A stretch of DNA of 64,000 nt, from NCBI RefSeq assembly GCF_964656455.1, contig NC_135720.1, positions 109,132,696 to 109,196,695 of the forward strand. Reading direction: 5' to 3'. The translations under genes were made by a program, and so were the position numbers. The DNA is from Halichoerus grypus (lineage: Eukaryota > Chordata > Mammalia > Carnivora > Phocidae). This document shows, piece by piece, positions 37,623-48,734 of this stretch. The stretch's first letter is position 1; each line of letters starts with the position of its first letter. The notes beneath the pieces were generated by a model. It was not told where the DNA came from, did no database searches, and saw only the letters and a program-made list of their open reading frames with translations.

Positions 37623-37819
37623 GGGGTGCCTGGGTGGCTCGGTCAGCTAAGCATCTGCCTTCAGCTCAGGTCATGATCCCAGAGTCCTGGGAGCAAGACT
37701 GCATTGGGCTCCCTGCTCAGCGGGGAATCTGCTCCTCCCTCTCCCTCTGCCTGCCACTCCCCTCCACTCATGCTCTCGCTCTCATTCTCAAATAAATAAT
37801 AAAGACTTTAAGAAAGATA
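37623..37819 (+). mobile_element. Can-SINE
   Basis: GGGGTGCCTGGGTGGCTCGG head, GGTCATGATCCCAGAGTCC, CT-rich tract, and AAATAAATAATAAAGACTTT tail. A perfect 16-bp duplication ATAATGTGAGAAAGAT lies at 37607-37622 and 37820-37835. Confidence 0.97.
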
Positions 37820-37964
37820 ATAATGTGAGAAAGATATGCTGCTGCTGTATTATGATAGTTAGCATCTTAGATACTGATCACCATCCTTACGCCTTCCTTT
37901 TCAAGAATTCCATCCCAACATGGAGAATGATTTCCATGTAAATGAATGCATTAACTAAAGAACA

Positions 37965-38470
37965 CATTTGTACTGAGAACTTAATGTGTGCACTGCTTTA
38001 GGCGGGGGAGGGAGCACAAAGATGAATAAGAGCCAAGCATTGCCTCCTGGTGCTTGTAATCTGATGGGAGAGCTAAGGTGGTGCACTGGCTCTGAAGTGC
38101 AATGGGGACTGTAGTAAACACACAAATGCATAAACTAAACTAGGACTTCAGAATAGAGGGGATGGACGCCCCCTCCAAGGGGAGGTGTTTTGTTTTGATT
38201 TTGCTTTAGAATAGAAAAAAACCTGAACATCATTGTAAGCAGAGGGGAAAGAGTCATATGGAGATGTGACAATGAGGTAAAATAAAGGAGGTGATGAATA
38301 GGAGGTAGCCCTGATAGAAGCCTGAAGAGAGCCCGTGGAGAGAGGACAGCCATGAGGAGGAGGAAGGATATTACACAAAACATGTAAAAGAAAGAAGGGG
38401 GCCTGAATGGTGAGGCAGAGATGCTCTGGGAGGTGAAAGAAGAGGAAACCGGAAGAGTCCATTTATAACA
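37965..38470 (-). mobile_element. L2 fragment
   Basis: Antisense L2: GAACTTAATGTGTGCACTGC, GTGCTTGTAATCTGATGGGAG, then AGGAGGTGATGAATAGGAG and AGAGATGCTCTGGGAGG. Diverged. Confidence 0.6.
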
Positions 38471-38582
38471 AGTTTGACTTTCTCTGTCTAGTGGTAAGTT
38501 ACAATATTGACAGAATGAGAGTCGTGGTAGGCTTGGAAAGACATGGAACAGCCACTGTGAAGTATATAAGTCAACCAGGGAT

Positions 38583-39829
38583 TAGTATTTTTGTATTCCT
38601 TGGGTTAATACCTAGTAGTGCAATTGCCAGATTGTAGGGTATTTCCATTTTTAACTTTTTTAGGAAGCTCCATACTCTTTCCAGAGTGGCTGCACCAGTT
38701 TGCATTCCCACTAACATTGCACGAGGGTTCTCCTTTTTCCACATCCTCACTAACACCTGTTGTCTCTTGTGTTGTTGATTTTAGCCATTCTGAAAGGTGT
38801 GCAGTGATATCTCATTGTAGTTTTGATTTGTATTTCCCTGATAATCAGTGATGTTGAACATCTTTTCACGTGTCTGTTGGCCATCTGGATGTCTTCTTTG
38901 GAAAAATCTCTATGCATGTCTTCTGCCCATTTTTAAATTGGATTATTCATTTTTGGGTGTTGAGTTTTAGAAGTTCTTTATATTTTTTAGATACTAACCC
39001 TTTATCAGAAATGTCATTTCCAAATATCTTCTCCCATCCAGTAGGTTGCCTTTTAGTTTTGTTGATTATTTCCTTTGCTGTGCAGAAGCTTTTTATTTTG
39101 ATATAGTCCTAATAGTTTGGTTTTGCTTTTGTTTCCCTTGCCACAGGAGACATATCTAGAAGGAGTTGCTACAGCCAATGTCAAAGAGGTTACTGCTTGT
39201 GTTGTCCTCTAGGACTTTTATGGTTTCGGGTCCCACAGTTAGGTCTTTAATCCATTTTGAATTTATTTTTGTGTATGGTGTAAGAAAGTGGTCCAGTTTT
39301 ATTCTTTTGCATGTTGCTGTTCACCCCAATGTTTATAGCAGCACTATCTACAGTAGTCAAATTATGGAAACAGCCCAAGTGTCCATCGATTGATGAATGC
39401 ATGAAGAAGATGTAGTATATATATATGCAATGGAATATTTTTCAGCCCTAAAAAAGAATGAAATCTGGCCATTTGCAACGAGGTGGTTGGAGCTAAAGGG
39501 TATAATGCTAAGTGAAGTAAGTCAAAGAAAGACAAACACCATATGATTCCACTCATATTGGAATTTAAGATACAAAACAAATGAGCAAAGTGGGAAAAAT
39601 AGAGGCAAACCAAGAAGCAGACTCAACTATAGAGAATAAACTGATGGTTACCAGAGGAGAGGTGGGTGGGGGGATGGGTGAAACAGGTGATGGAGATTAA
39701 GGAGGGCACTTGTAGTGATGAGCACCAGGTGATGTAGTGAAGTATGGAATCACTATATTGTCCACCTGAAATTAGTATTACACAGTATGTTAACTAACTG
39801 GAATTTCAATAAAAACATAAAAAAAAAAA
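38583..39829 (+). mobile_element. twin-primed (5'-inverted) L1
   Basis: One insertion in two opposite-facing parts inside one 17-bp duplication ATAAGTCAACCAGGGAT (38566-38582, 39830-39846). 38583 to about 39320 is L1 ORF2 on the minus strand; about 39321-39829 is the last part of ORF2, the 3'UTR and a poly-A tail on the + strand. The inverted part ends at the GINPRN-like text and the forward part begins at ACCCCAATGTTTATAGC, so little was lost at the joint. The 3'UTR (GATGGTTACCAGAGGAG...) differs from the other lineages here. Confidence 0.95.
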
Positions 39830-40064
39830 ATAAGTCAACCAGGGATGATTAGCAGGATTGTGGAGCATCACTGAGGTCCAAACTGATGAGGCATGGCATG
39901 AATCTTTAATGAAACTAATAAAAAGAAAACTTTTGCATTACTTTCTCTGGCATTGTGGCAACTAGGCATAGAGGCATGGAAATTCAGCTTCATGAGAATG
40001 CATGTTTTGTAGAAATCAAATGATTCTTCAGTTGAAAGCTGTGTGTGAAAATTTATCGGGAAGT

Positions 40065-41864
40065 GAGAAGCAAGATGGCGGAGGAGTAGGAGACCTAAAT
40101 TTTGTCTGGTCCCAGGAATTCAGCTAGATAGGGACCAAACCATTCTGAACACCTACGAACTCAACAGAAGATTGAAGAAAAGAGTAGCAGCAACTCTCTG
40201 AACAGAAAAGCGACCACTTTCTGGAAGGTAGGACGTGTGGAGAAGTGAATCCAAGGCAATATTCAGGAAGATAGACAGCGGGGGAGGGAGCCTCCGTCAG
40301 CTGCTATCGGCAAGTGATAGAGCAGCAGAGCACAAAATCGGAACTTTTAGAAGTCTGCTCCGCTGAGGGACGTCGCTCCAGTGGCTAAGCGGGGGGTGGA
40401 ACCCTCGCTGGGACAGTGTGGTCTCAGGACCCTCAGGGTCAAAGGAAGACCAGGGGTGACTGAGTGCGGCAGAGCTCCCAGGTATTGGAGTGGGAAGCCG
40501 GTGGCAGAGACAGAGCCGAGGCGGAGGCTCTAAGCTCGGAGTTGCCATAAACTGTGATCTGCGGCACAGTCAGGTTACTGCTCCTCCAGTAGGGACCCAA
40601 CAAGCTGCAGATCCAGGGAGACTCCCCTTCCTCCCCTGGGAGGAGCAGCACGGGAGCACACCGCAGGGATCTGCTGGGTTTGGAGACTCCACACAGGGTC
40701 GGGTGCGAGAGATAGAAATGCTCAGTCACAGCCGGGTGAGCACGGAGTGTGGCCGGAGACCGGCGAGACGGGAGTGATTGACTGCTTTTCTCTGGGGGCG
40801 CACTGAGGAATGGGGCCCCAAGTTCTCGGCTCCTTTGGGGTGGAGATTGGGAGGCCGCCATTTTCACTCTCGGCCTCCAAAGCTGTACAGAGAGCTTGCA
40901 GGGAACAAAAGCTCCCGAGAGCAAACCCCAGCAGATTACTTAGCCCGGACCTGGCAAGGGCGGGGCAATTCCGCTTCCAGCAAAGACATTTGGGAACCAT
41001 GGCAACAGGCCCCTCCCCCAGAAGATCAGCAAGAACAGCCAGCCAAGACCAAGTTTACCAATCAATGAGAACAGCAGAACTCCAGCGCTAGGGGAATACA
41101 GCACATAGAATTCGTGGCTTTTTTACCATGATTCTTTAGTCTTTCAAAGTTAATTTTTTTAATTTTCTTTTTTTCGTTTTCTTTTTTTTTTAGTTTTTCT
41201 TTTTCCCTGTTTCAACCAACATCTTGTCAATCCTTTTTTTAAAAATCGTTTTTATTTTTCATTTTTAGAGTCGTATTCAATCCCTTCATAGTAGTTAACC
41301 TTATTTTTGGTATATATATATGTTGTTCTCTCTTTAAAATTTTGGGATACAGTTTCTTCTAACAGACTAAAATATACCCTAAATCTCTAGTGTATGGCTT
41401 TGTTCTAGTCTCCTGCCTGATCACATTCTCTCCCATTTTTTTTAATTCCTCTTCTTTCTTCTTTCAACCAACTTCTTATCTTATCAATTCCTTTTATAAA
41501 AACCTTTTATAATTTTCATCATTATAGTCATATTCCATCCCTTCATTGTATTTACCCTTCTTTTTATACATTTATAAGTTTTTCTTTCCTTAAAATTTGG
41601 GAGGCAGTTTCTTCTAACAGACCAAAATATGCCCAAAATCTAGTGTGTGGCACTGATCTATGCACCAGCCTTATCATATTTGATCATATTCTTTTTTTTT
41701 TAATCTTTTTCTTTTTTCTTTTTTCTTTTTTTCTTTTTTCTTTCTTTCCCTTTCTTTTCCCCCAGTTTCAGTCTCTTCTGATTTGTTTAGTGTATATTTC
41801 TCTGGGGTCTTTGTTACCCTGTTAGCATTTTGTTCTTTTATTCATCTGTTCTCCTCTGGACAAA
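40065..41864 (+). promoter_or_regulatory. L1 5'UTR / internal promoter region
   Basis: Begins AAGCAAGATGGCGGAGGAG (YY1-type site 40071-40081). The first ~70 bp resembles the start of the L1 at 31238 and then diverges. A second YY1-type motif in reverse orientation, GCCGCCATTTT, is at 40854-40864. From about 41100 the sequence becomes T-rich with long T and CTTTTT runs. Function is inferred from position. Confidence 0.65.
41211..41715 (+). repeat. ~252-bp tandem duplication in L1 5'UTR
   Basis: TTCAACCAAC starts at 41211 and again at 41463. Both units then run through CTTTTATAAAAACC-like text, CATTCCATCCCTTCAT-like text and CAGTTTCTTCTAACAGAC, and end near a GATCA-ATTCT stretch. The units have clearly diverged, so this is an old feature, probably of the subfamily. 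Confidence 0.8.
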
Positions 41865-42876
41865 ATGACAAGATGGAAAAAATCACCTCAACAAAAAGAA
41901 CAAGAGGTAGTACCGACTGCGAGGGACCTACTCAATATGGACATTAGTACAATGTCGGATCGAGAGTTCAGAATCATTACTTTAAAGATACTAGCTGGGC
42001 TTGAAAAAAGCATGGAAGTTATTAGAGAAACCCTTTCTGGAGAAATAAAAGAACTAAAATCTAACCAAGTCGAAATCAAAAAGGCTATTAATGAGGTGTG
42101 ATCAAAAGTGGAGGCTTTAACTGAATGGAACACTGGGTGTTATACGCAAACAATGAATCATGGAACACTACATCAAATACTAATGATGTAATGTATGATG
42201 ATTAACATAACAATAAAAAAATTTTAAAAAATGGAGGCTCTAACTGCTAGGATAAATAAGGCAGAAAAGAGAATTAGTGATATAGAAGACCAAATGATGG
42301 AAAATAAAGAAGCTGAGAAAAAGATAAACAACTACTCGATCATGAGGGCAGAATTCGAGAGAGAAGCGATACCATAAGATGAAACAGTATTAGAATAATT
42401 GGGATCCCAGAAGAAGAAGAAAGAGAGAGAGGGGCAGAAGGTATATTGGAGCAAATTACAGCAGAGAACTTCCCTAATTTGGGGAAGGAAACAGGCATCA
42501 AAATCCAGGAGACACAGAGAACCCCTCTCAAAATCAATAAAAATAGGTCAACACCCCGACATCTAATAGTAAAACTTAGGAGTCTCAGGGACAAAGAGAA
42601 AATCCTGAAAGCAGCTCAGGATGAGATCTGTAACCTACAGTGGTAGAAACATTACATTGGCAACAGACCTATCCACAGAGACCTGGCAGGCCAGAAAGGA
42701 CTGGCGTGATATACTCAGAGCAGTAAATAAGAAAAATATGCAGCCAAGAATACTATATCCAGCTAGGCTGTCAATGAAAATAGAAGGAGATAAAAAGCTT
42801 CCAGGACAAACAAAAACTAAAGGAATTTGCAAACACGAAACCAGCCCTACAAGAAATATTGAAAGGGGTCCTCTAA
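41865..42876 (+). pseudogene. L1 ORF1 pseudogene with nested L1 tail
   Basis: Starts MTRWKKSPQQKEQEVVP at 41865. The coiled-coil part (ILAGLEKSMEVIRETLSGEIKEL) is open to a stop at 42099-42101 (CAA-to-TGA region after AINEV). A 108-bp L1 tail then interrupts it (42124-42231). The RRM and C-terminal parts follow in shifted frames: ENFPNLGKETGIKIQ near 42462, TPRHLIVKLRSL near 42551, QARKDWRDILRAVNKKNMQPRILYPARLS near 42690. It ends at TAA 42874-42876. ORF1 here is a different lineage from 32332-33222: the N-terminus is unrelated while the C-terminal domain is similar. Confidence 0.95.
42124..42231 (+). mobile_element. 108-bp 5'-truncated L1 tail inside L1 ORF1
   Basis: Only the last ~100 bp of an L1 (CACTGGGTGTTATACGC to AACAATAAAAAAATTTTAAAA). 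The duplication TGGAGGCT(T/C)TAACTG is at 42109-42123 and 42232-42246. It carries an L1 poly-A signal into ORF1 of the host element. Confidence 0.95.
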
Positions 42877-42957
42877 GCAAAGAGAGAGCCTAGAAGTAAC
42901 ATAGACCAGAAAGGAACACAGACAATATACAGTAACAGTCACCTTACAGGCAATACA

Positions 42958-45900
42958 ATGGCACTACTAAATTCATATCTTTCAATAGTTACCCTGAATG
43001 TAAATGGGCTAAATGCCCCAATCAAAAGATACGGGGTATCAGATTGGATAAAAAAACAAGACCCATTGATATGCTGTCTGCAAGAGACTCATTTTAGACC
43101 CAAAGACACCTCCAGATTGAAAGTGAGGGGTTGAAAACCATTTACCAAGCTAATGGACACCAAAAGAAAGCTGGGGTGGCAATCCTTATATCAGACAAAT
43201 TAGATTTTAAACCAAAGACTGTAATAAGAGATGAGGAAGGACACTATATCCTACTTAAAGGGTCTATCCAACAAGAAGATCTAACAATTGTAAATATCTA
43301 TGCCCCTAACATGGGAGCAGCCAATTATATAAGGCAATCAATAACAAAAGCAAAGAAACACATTGACAACAATACAATAATAGTGGGGGACTTCAACACC
43401 CCCCTCACTGAAATGGACAGATCATCTAAGCAAAAGATCAACAAGGAAATAAAGACTTTAAATGACACACTGGACCAAATGGACTTCACAGACATATTCA
43501 GAACTTTCCCTCCCAAAGCAACGGAATACACATTCTTCTCTAGTGCCCATGGAACATTCTCCAGAATCGATCACATCCTAGGTCATAAATCAGGTCTCAA
43601 CCAGTACCAAAAGATTGGGATCATTCCCTGCCTATTTTCGGACCACAATGCTTTGAAACTAGAACTCAATCACAAGAGGAAAGTCGGAAAGAACTCAAAT
43701 ATATGGAGGCTAAAGAGCATCCTACTAAAGAATGAATGGGTCAACCAGGAAATTAAAGAAGAGTTAAAAAAAATTCATGGAAACCAATGAAAATGAAAAC
43801 ACAACTGTTCAAAATCTTTGGGATGCAGCAAAGGCAGTCCTAAGAGGAAAGTGTATAGCAATACAAGCCTTTCTCAAGAAACAGGAAAGGTGTCAAATAC
43901 ACAATCTAACCCTACACTGCAAATAAAGCCTAAACCCAGCAGGAGAAGAGAAATAATAAAGATCAGAGCAGAAATCAATGAAATAGAAACCAAAAGAACA
44001 GTAGAACAGATCAACGAAACTAGGAGCTGGTTCTTTGAAAGAATTAACAAGATTGATAAACCCCTGGCCAGACTTATCAAAAAGAAAAGAGAACTGACCC
44101 AAATCAACAAAATCATGACTGAAAGAGGAGAGATCACAACCAACACCAAAGAAATACAAACAATTATAAGAACATATTATGAGCAACTCTATACCAGCAA
44201 ATTAGATAACCTGGAAGAAATGGATGCATTCCTAGAGATGTATCAACTTCCAAGGAAGAAAAGAAAACCTGAACAAACCTATAACCACTAGGGAAATTGA
44301 AGCAGTCATCAAAACTCTTCCAACAAACAAAAGCCCAGGGCCAGATGGCTTCCCAGGGGAGTTCTACCAAACATTTCAAGAAGAATTAATACCTATTCTT
44401 CTGAAACTCTTCCAAAAAATAGAAATGGAAGGAAAACTTCCAAACTCGTTTTATGAGGCCACCATTACCTTTATCCCCAAACCAGACAAAGACCCCATCA
44501 AAAAGGAGAATTACAGACCAATATCCTTGATGAACACGAATGCAAAAATTCTCACCAAAATACTAGCCAATAGGATCCAACAGTACATTAAAAGGATTAT
44601 TCACCACAACCAAGTGGGATTTATCCCTGGGCTGCAAGGTTGGTTCAACATCTGCAAATCAATCAACATGATACAATACATTAACAAAAGAAAGAACAAG
44701 AACCATATGATCCTCTCAATAGATGCAGAAAAAGCATTTGACAAAGTACAACATCTTTCTTGATTAAAACTCATCAGAGTATAGGGATAGAGGGTACATA
44801 CCTCAATATCATAAAAGCCGTCTGTGAAAAACCCACAGCGAATATCCTACTCAATGGGGAAAAACTGAGAGCTTTCCCCCTAAGGTCAGGAACGCGGCAG
44901 GGATGTCCACTATCACCCCTGCTATTCAACATAGTATTAGAAGTCCTAGCCACAGCAATCAGACAACAAAAAGAAATAAAAGGCATCTAAATCAGCAAAG
45001 AAGAAGTCAAACTCTCACTCTTTGCAGATGATATGATACTTTATGTGGAAAACCCAAAAGACTCCACCCCAAAACTGCTAGAACTCATACAGGAATTCAG
45101 TAAAGTGGCAGGATAGAAAATCAACGCACAGAAATCAGTGGCATTCCTATACGCCAACAAGAAGACAGAAGAAAGAGAAATTAAGGAGTCGATCCCATTT
45201 ACAATTGCACCCAAAACCATAAGATACCTAGGAATAAATCTAACCAAAGAGGCAAAGGATCTGTACTAAGAATACTATAAAATACTCATGAAACAAGTTG
45301 AGGAAGACACAAAGAAATGGAAAAACGTTCCATGCTCATGGATTGGAAGAATAAATATTGTGAAGATGTCAATGCTACCTAGAGCAATCTACACATTCAA
45401 TGCAATCCCCATCAAAATACCACCCACTTTTTCAAAGAAATGGAACAAATAATCCTAAAATTTGTATGGAACCAGAAAAGACCCCGAATAGCCAGAGGAA
45501 TGTTGAAAAAGAAAAGCAAAGCTGGCGGCATCACAATTCCGGACTTCCAGCTCTATTACAAAGCTATCATCATCAAGACAGTATGGTACTGGCACAAAAA
45601 CAGACACATAGATCAATGGAACAGAATAGAGAGCCCAGAAATGGACCCTGAACTCTGTGGTCAACTAATCTTTGACAAAGCAGGAAAGAACGTCCAATGG
45701 AAAAAAGTCTCTTCAACAAATGGTCTGGGAAAATTGGACAGCCACATGCAGAAGAATGAAACTGGACCATTTCCTTACACCACACACAAAAATAGACTCC
45801 AAATGGTTGAAAGCCCTCAATGTGAGACAGGAGTCCATCAAAATCCTAAAGGAGAACACAGGCAGCAACCTCTTCGACCTCAGCCACAGCAACTTCTTCC

Positions 45901-46736
45901 TAGAAACATCGCCAAAGGCCAGGGAAGCAAGGGCAAAAATGAACTCTTGGGACTTCATCAAGATGAAAAGCTTTTGCACAGCAAAGGAAACAGTCAACAA
46001 AACCATAAGACAACTGACAGAATGGGAGAAGATATTTGCAAATTACATATCAGTTAAAGGGCTAGTATCCAAAATCTATAAAGAACTTACCAAACTCAAC
46101 ACCCAAAGAACAAATGATCTAATCAAGAAATGGGTAGAAGACATGAACAGACACTTTTCCAAAGAAGACATCCAAATGGCCAACAGACACATGAAAGAGT
46201 GCTCAACATCACTCGGCATCAGGGAAATCCAATTCAAAACCTCAATGAGATACCACCTCACACCAGTCAGAATGGCTAAAATTAACAAATCAGGAAATGA
46301 CAGATGTTGGCGGGGATGCGGAGAAAGGGGAACCCTCCTACACTGTTGGTGGGAATGCAAGCTGGTGCAACCACTCTGGAAAACAGTATGGAGGTTCCTC
46401 AAAAAGTTGAAAATAGAGCTACCCTACAATCCAGCAATTGCACTACTGGGTATTTACCCCAAAGATTCAAATATAGGGATCTGAAGGGGTACGTGCACCC
46501 CCATGTTTATAGCAGCAATGTCCACAATAGCCAAACTGTGGAAAGAGCCAAGATGTCCATTTACAGATGAATGGATAAAGAAGATGTGGTATATATATAC
46601 AAGGGAATATTATGCAGCCATCAAAAGGAATGAGAACTTGCCATTTGCAATGACGTAGATGGAACTGGAGGGTATTATGCTGAGTGAAATAAGTCAATCA
46701 GAGAAAGACATGTATCATATGATCTCACTGATATGA
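42958..46736 (+). pseudogene. L1 ORF2 pseudogene, many frameshifts
   Basis: ATG at 42958 (MALLNSYLSIVTLNVNGLN). A 1-bp loss at about 43131 breaks the endonuclease at the same Trp region hit in the neighbour. Long pieces are 43131-43790 (endonuclease: [25 protein letters not shown]), 43818-44291, 44425-44763 and 44760-44990 (RT fingers and palm), and 45672-46484 (C-terminal part with the cysteine-rich [19 protein letters not shown]). FADD text is present near 45021-45040. It ends TGA 46734-46736. Confidence 0.95.
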
Positions 46737-47185
46737 GGAATTCTTAATCTCAGGAAACAAACTGAGGTTTGCTGGAGTGGTGGGGGGTGGGAGCCATGGG
46801 TGGCTGGGTGATAGACATTGGGGAGGGTATGTGCTATGGTGAGTGCTGTGCATTGTGTAAGACTGTTCAATCACAGACCTGTACCTCCTAAACAAATAAT
46901 ACATTATATGTTAAAAGAAGAAGAAGAAGATAGTAGGAAGGTAAAAATGAAGGGGGGGAAGTCGGAGGGGGAGACGAACCATGAGAGACTATGGACTCTG
47001 AGAAAAAACTGAGGGTTCTAGAGGGGAGGGGTGTGGGGGGATTGGTTAGCCTGTTGATGGGTATTAAAGAGGGCATGTACTGAATGGAGCACCGGGTGTT
47101 ATATGCAAATAGTGAATCATGGAACACTACATCAAAAACTAATGATGTAATGTATGGTGATTAACATAACATAATAAAAAGAAAA
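46737..47185 (+). other. two-module L1 3'UTR
   Basis: Module 1, about 46737-46915, runs from the end of ORF2 to ACATTATATGTTAAAAG, itself an old L1-like 3' end. An AAG-repeat joint (about 46912-46932) follows, then module 2, about 46940-47170, which is nearly the whole 3'UTR of the other lineage (GAGACTATGGACTC... to GATTAACATAACATAATAAAA). The modules are distantly related: both read ...AACTGAGG...GGGTATT/GACATTGGGGAGGG... . The same arrangement occurs at 25880-26348 and 63006-63536. Confidence 0.8.
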
Positions 47186-47404
47186 GAAAATTTATCGGAA
47201 AGTAGTCAAATAATTGCATCATTTCAGATTTCACTTTGTCAATATGTTTCTTTCCCTTTAATTTTTAGTTAAATCAGTTAACTATATTTCCATAAAGAAG
47301 TGGGAAAATATCCTGTACTTTGAATGTTAACCAACCAAATAATGCCATTAGAATTTCTAAAGTTTCTAGCTCATCGTTGCTTCTCATACATTATGTATTT
47401 TTAG

Positions 47405-47510
47405 GCTGGAAAAACTAATAACATCCTTTTTGGAAGACCAAGATCCAGAAAGTAGACTAGAGGTTGGCACTGATATGCGTAAAATTCATCACTGTTTCCA
47501 TCATTTAAAG
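47405..47510 (+). CDS. KIF6: KIF6 exon (kinesin-9 family), first of three in window
   Basis: KIF6 is a plus-end kinesin of the kinesin-9 family linked to cilia. This 106-bp exon follows an acceptor TATGTATTTTTAG and ends AAG|GTAAAG. Its first base completes a codon from an upstream exon that is not in the window. It then reads LEKLITSFLEDQDPESRL through MRKIHHCFHHLK and ends in phase 0. This is the region just C-terminal to the motor. I recognise it as KIF6 from the LEKLITSFLEDQD and DMRK-HHCFHHLK text. No stop or frameshift. It sits 200 bp downstream of a 7.1-kb L1. Confidence 0.93.
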
Positions 47511-47949
47511 GTAAAGTTCAGCATTTCCTCTAGTAGAAGGCATTGTCTGCCATGTTGAAACTGCAATGAAGTTTGTCTAGTTGACCAACTCTTAAAAGGC
47601 TAGGATCCAGCTTCACATGTCCAGAACGTTATGATCTTCCAACAAGGCTGGGATTATTCTGGAATTTCTTCAAAGGTTATATCTTACCTGCCAGTGAATA
47701 AGCTCAGACCATAGACTTGTAATTCTTTTGCCAGGAATCTCTAACTTGTACACAGAATAATTCCATGTTCAAAAACCATTTATTTTCAACATATATCAAG
47801 AAAATTGTGTCCTGCGTTTTTCCCAGCTGTTTAGATTTATCCATATAAACCCTCAGTTTTTCTTTGCCTTACATTTTACCTTTCATGATGACACAGTGGG
47901 AATATCATTAACTTTTATTTCTACCTCACTTATAATTTGGCATTCTTCA

Positions 47950-48580
47950 CTATGATAATAAACATTTATTGTGAGTCTGCTATGGGCCAGACATTGGGAA
48001 AGCAAAATTGAATAAGTTAGTCATGAAGAAGACATATATGTAGAGAATAATTATAACACATGATAAGTGATATTTTTAAAAGTGTGGGGGTTTTAGAGGG
48101 GAGAGGGTGGGGGGATGGTTTAGCCCAGTGATGGGTATTAAGGAGGACATGTATTGCATGGAGCACTGGGTGTTATACGCAAACAATGAATCATGGAACA
48201 CTACATCAAAAACTAATGATGTACTGTATGGTGACTAACATAACATAATAAAATTAAATTAAATTTAAAAAAAGACCTTACAAAAAAAATAAATAAAATA
48301 AAAATGTGAAGCAAGTGGTATGGGGTTAAGGAGAAAGAGAAAGAAGTTCAAGAGCGGATCATGTTTGAGTAGGAATTTCTGAGAGAGATGATAGCAGAGA
48401 ACAGGATGAGGAAGGGGAGGGGAGAGGAGAGAGGGGACAGGGAGAAGGGGAAGGCAGCTGTGTTGCAGAGACAAGGAGGCAAGAAAGGACAGGCACGCCT
48501 GATTTGTGCAAGCATTGTCGAAGGCAAAAAGAGTCCAAGAAACTAAGAGATTTGGAAGAGAGGTATGGGCTCTAAGCTCT
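47950..48580 (-). mobile_element. L2 fragment split by an L1 tail
   Basis: AATAAACATTTATTGTGAGTCTGCTATGGGCCAGACATTGGG is the antisense L2 3' end. After the L1 tail, AAGAAGTTCAAGAGCGG...GAGTAGGAATTTCTGAGAGAG continues in L2-like fashion. The right border is uncertain. Confidence 0.5.
48087..48298 (+). mobile_element. 5'-truncated L1 tail
   Basis: Single-module 3'UTR text (GGGTATTAAGGAGGACATG, CACTGGGTGTTATACGC, CTAACATAACATAATAAAA) and a long A-rich tail. The probable duplication TAAAAGTGTG / TAAAAATGTG is imperfect. Confidence 0.88.
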
Positions 48581-48595
48581 TATTTCATCTTACAG

Positions 48596-48734
48596 AAACT
48601 ATTGAATGACAAGAAGATTCATGGAAAAAGCACAGTCTCCTCTGAAATCAAAGATCAAGACTGCCAAGAGCCATTAAAAGAGGAAGAATACCAAAAGCTC
48701 CGAGACATTCTACAGCAGAGGGATAATGAAATCA
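48596..48734 (+). CDS. KIF6: KIF6 exon, second in window
   Basis: 139 bp between TTTCATCTTACAG and GTATCC. It reads KLLNDKKIHGKSTVSSEIKDQDCQEPLKEEEYQKLRDILQQRDNEI plus one base (phase 0 in, phase 1 out), continuing the previous exon directly. The EEEYQKLRDILQQRDNEI part has the heptad pattern of a coiled coil, as expected for the neck/stalk of a dimerising kinesin. KLLNDKK and KDQDCQEPLKEEEY-KLRDIL match what I know of KIF6. The donor GTATCC is weaker than consensus. No stops. Confidence 0.93.

Larger units (their letters stand above)
40065..47185 (+). mobile_element. full-length L1, T-rich 5'UTR and two-module 3'UTR lineage
   Basis: Flanked by GAAAATTTATCGGGAAGT / GAAAATTTATCGGAAAGT (40047-40064, 47186-47203; one mismatch). 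Order: 5'UTR 40065-41864, ORF1 41865-42876, ORF2 42958-46736, a two-module 3'UTR, and a tail near 47170. At about 7.1 kb it is about 0.9 kb longer than its neighbour, because of the longer 5'UTR, the second 3' module and a 108-bp nested L1 tail. It is more mutated than the copy at 31238. Confidence 0.97.
47511..48595 (+). other. KIF6: KIF6 intron (1085 bp)
   Basis: GTAAAG donor to TCTTACAG acceptor. Contains an antisense L2 trace (about 47950-48076, resuming about 48300) split by a short L1 tail. Confidence 0.85.
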
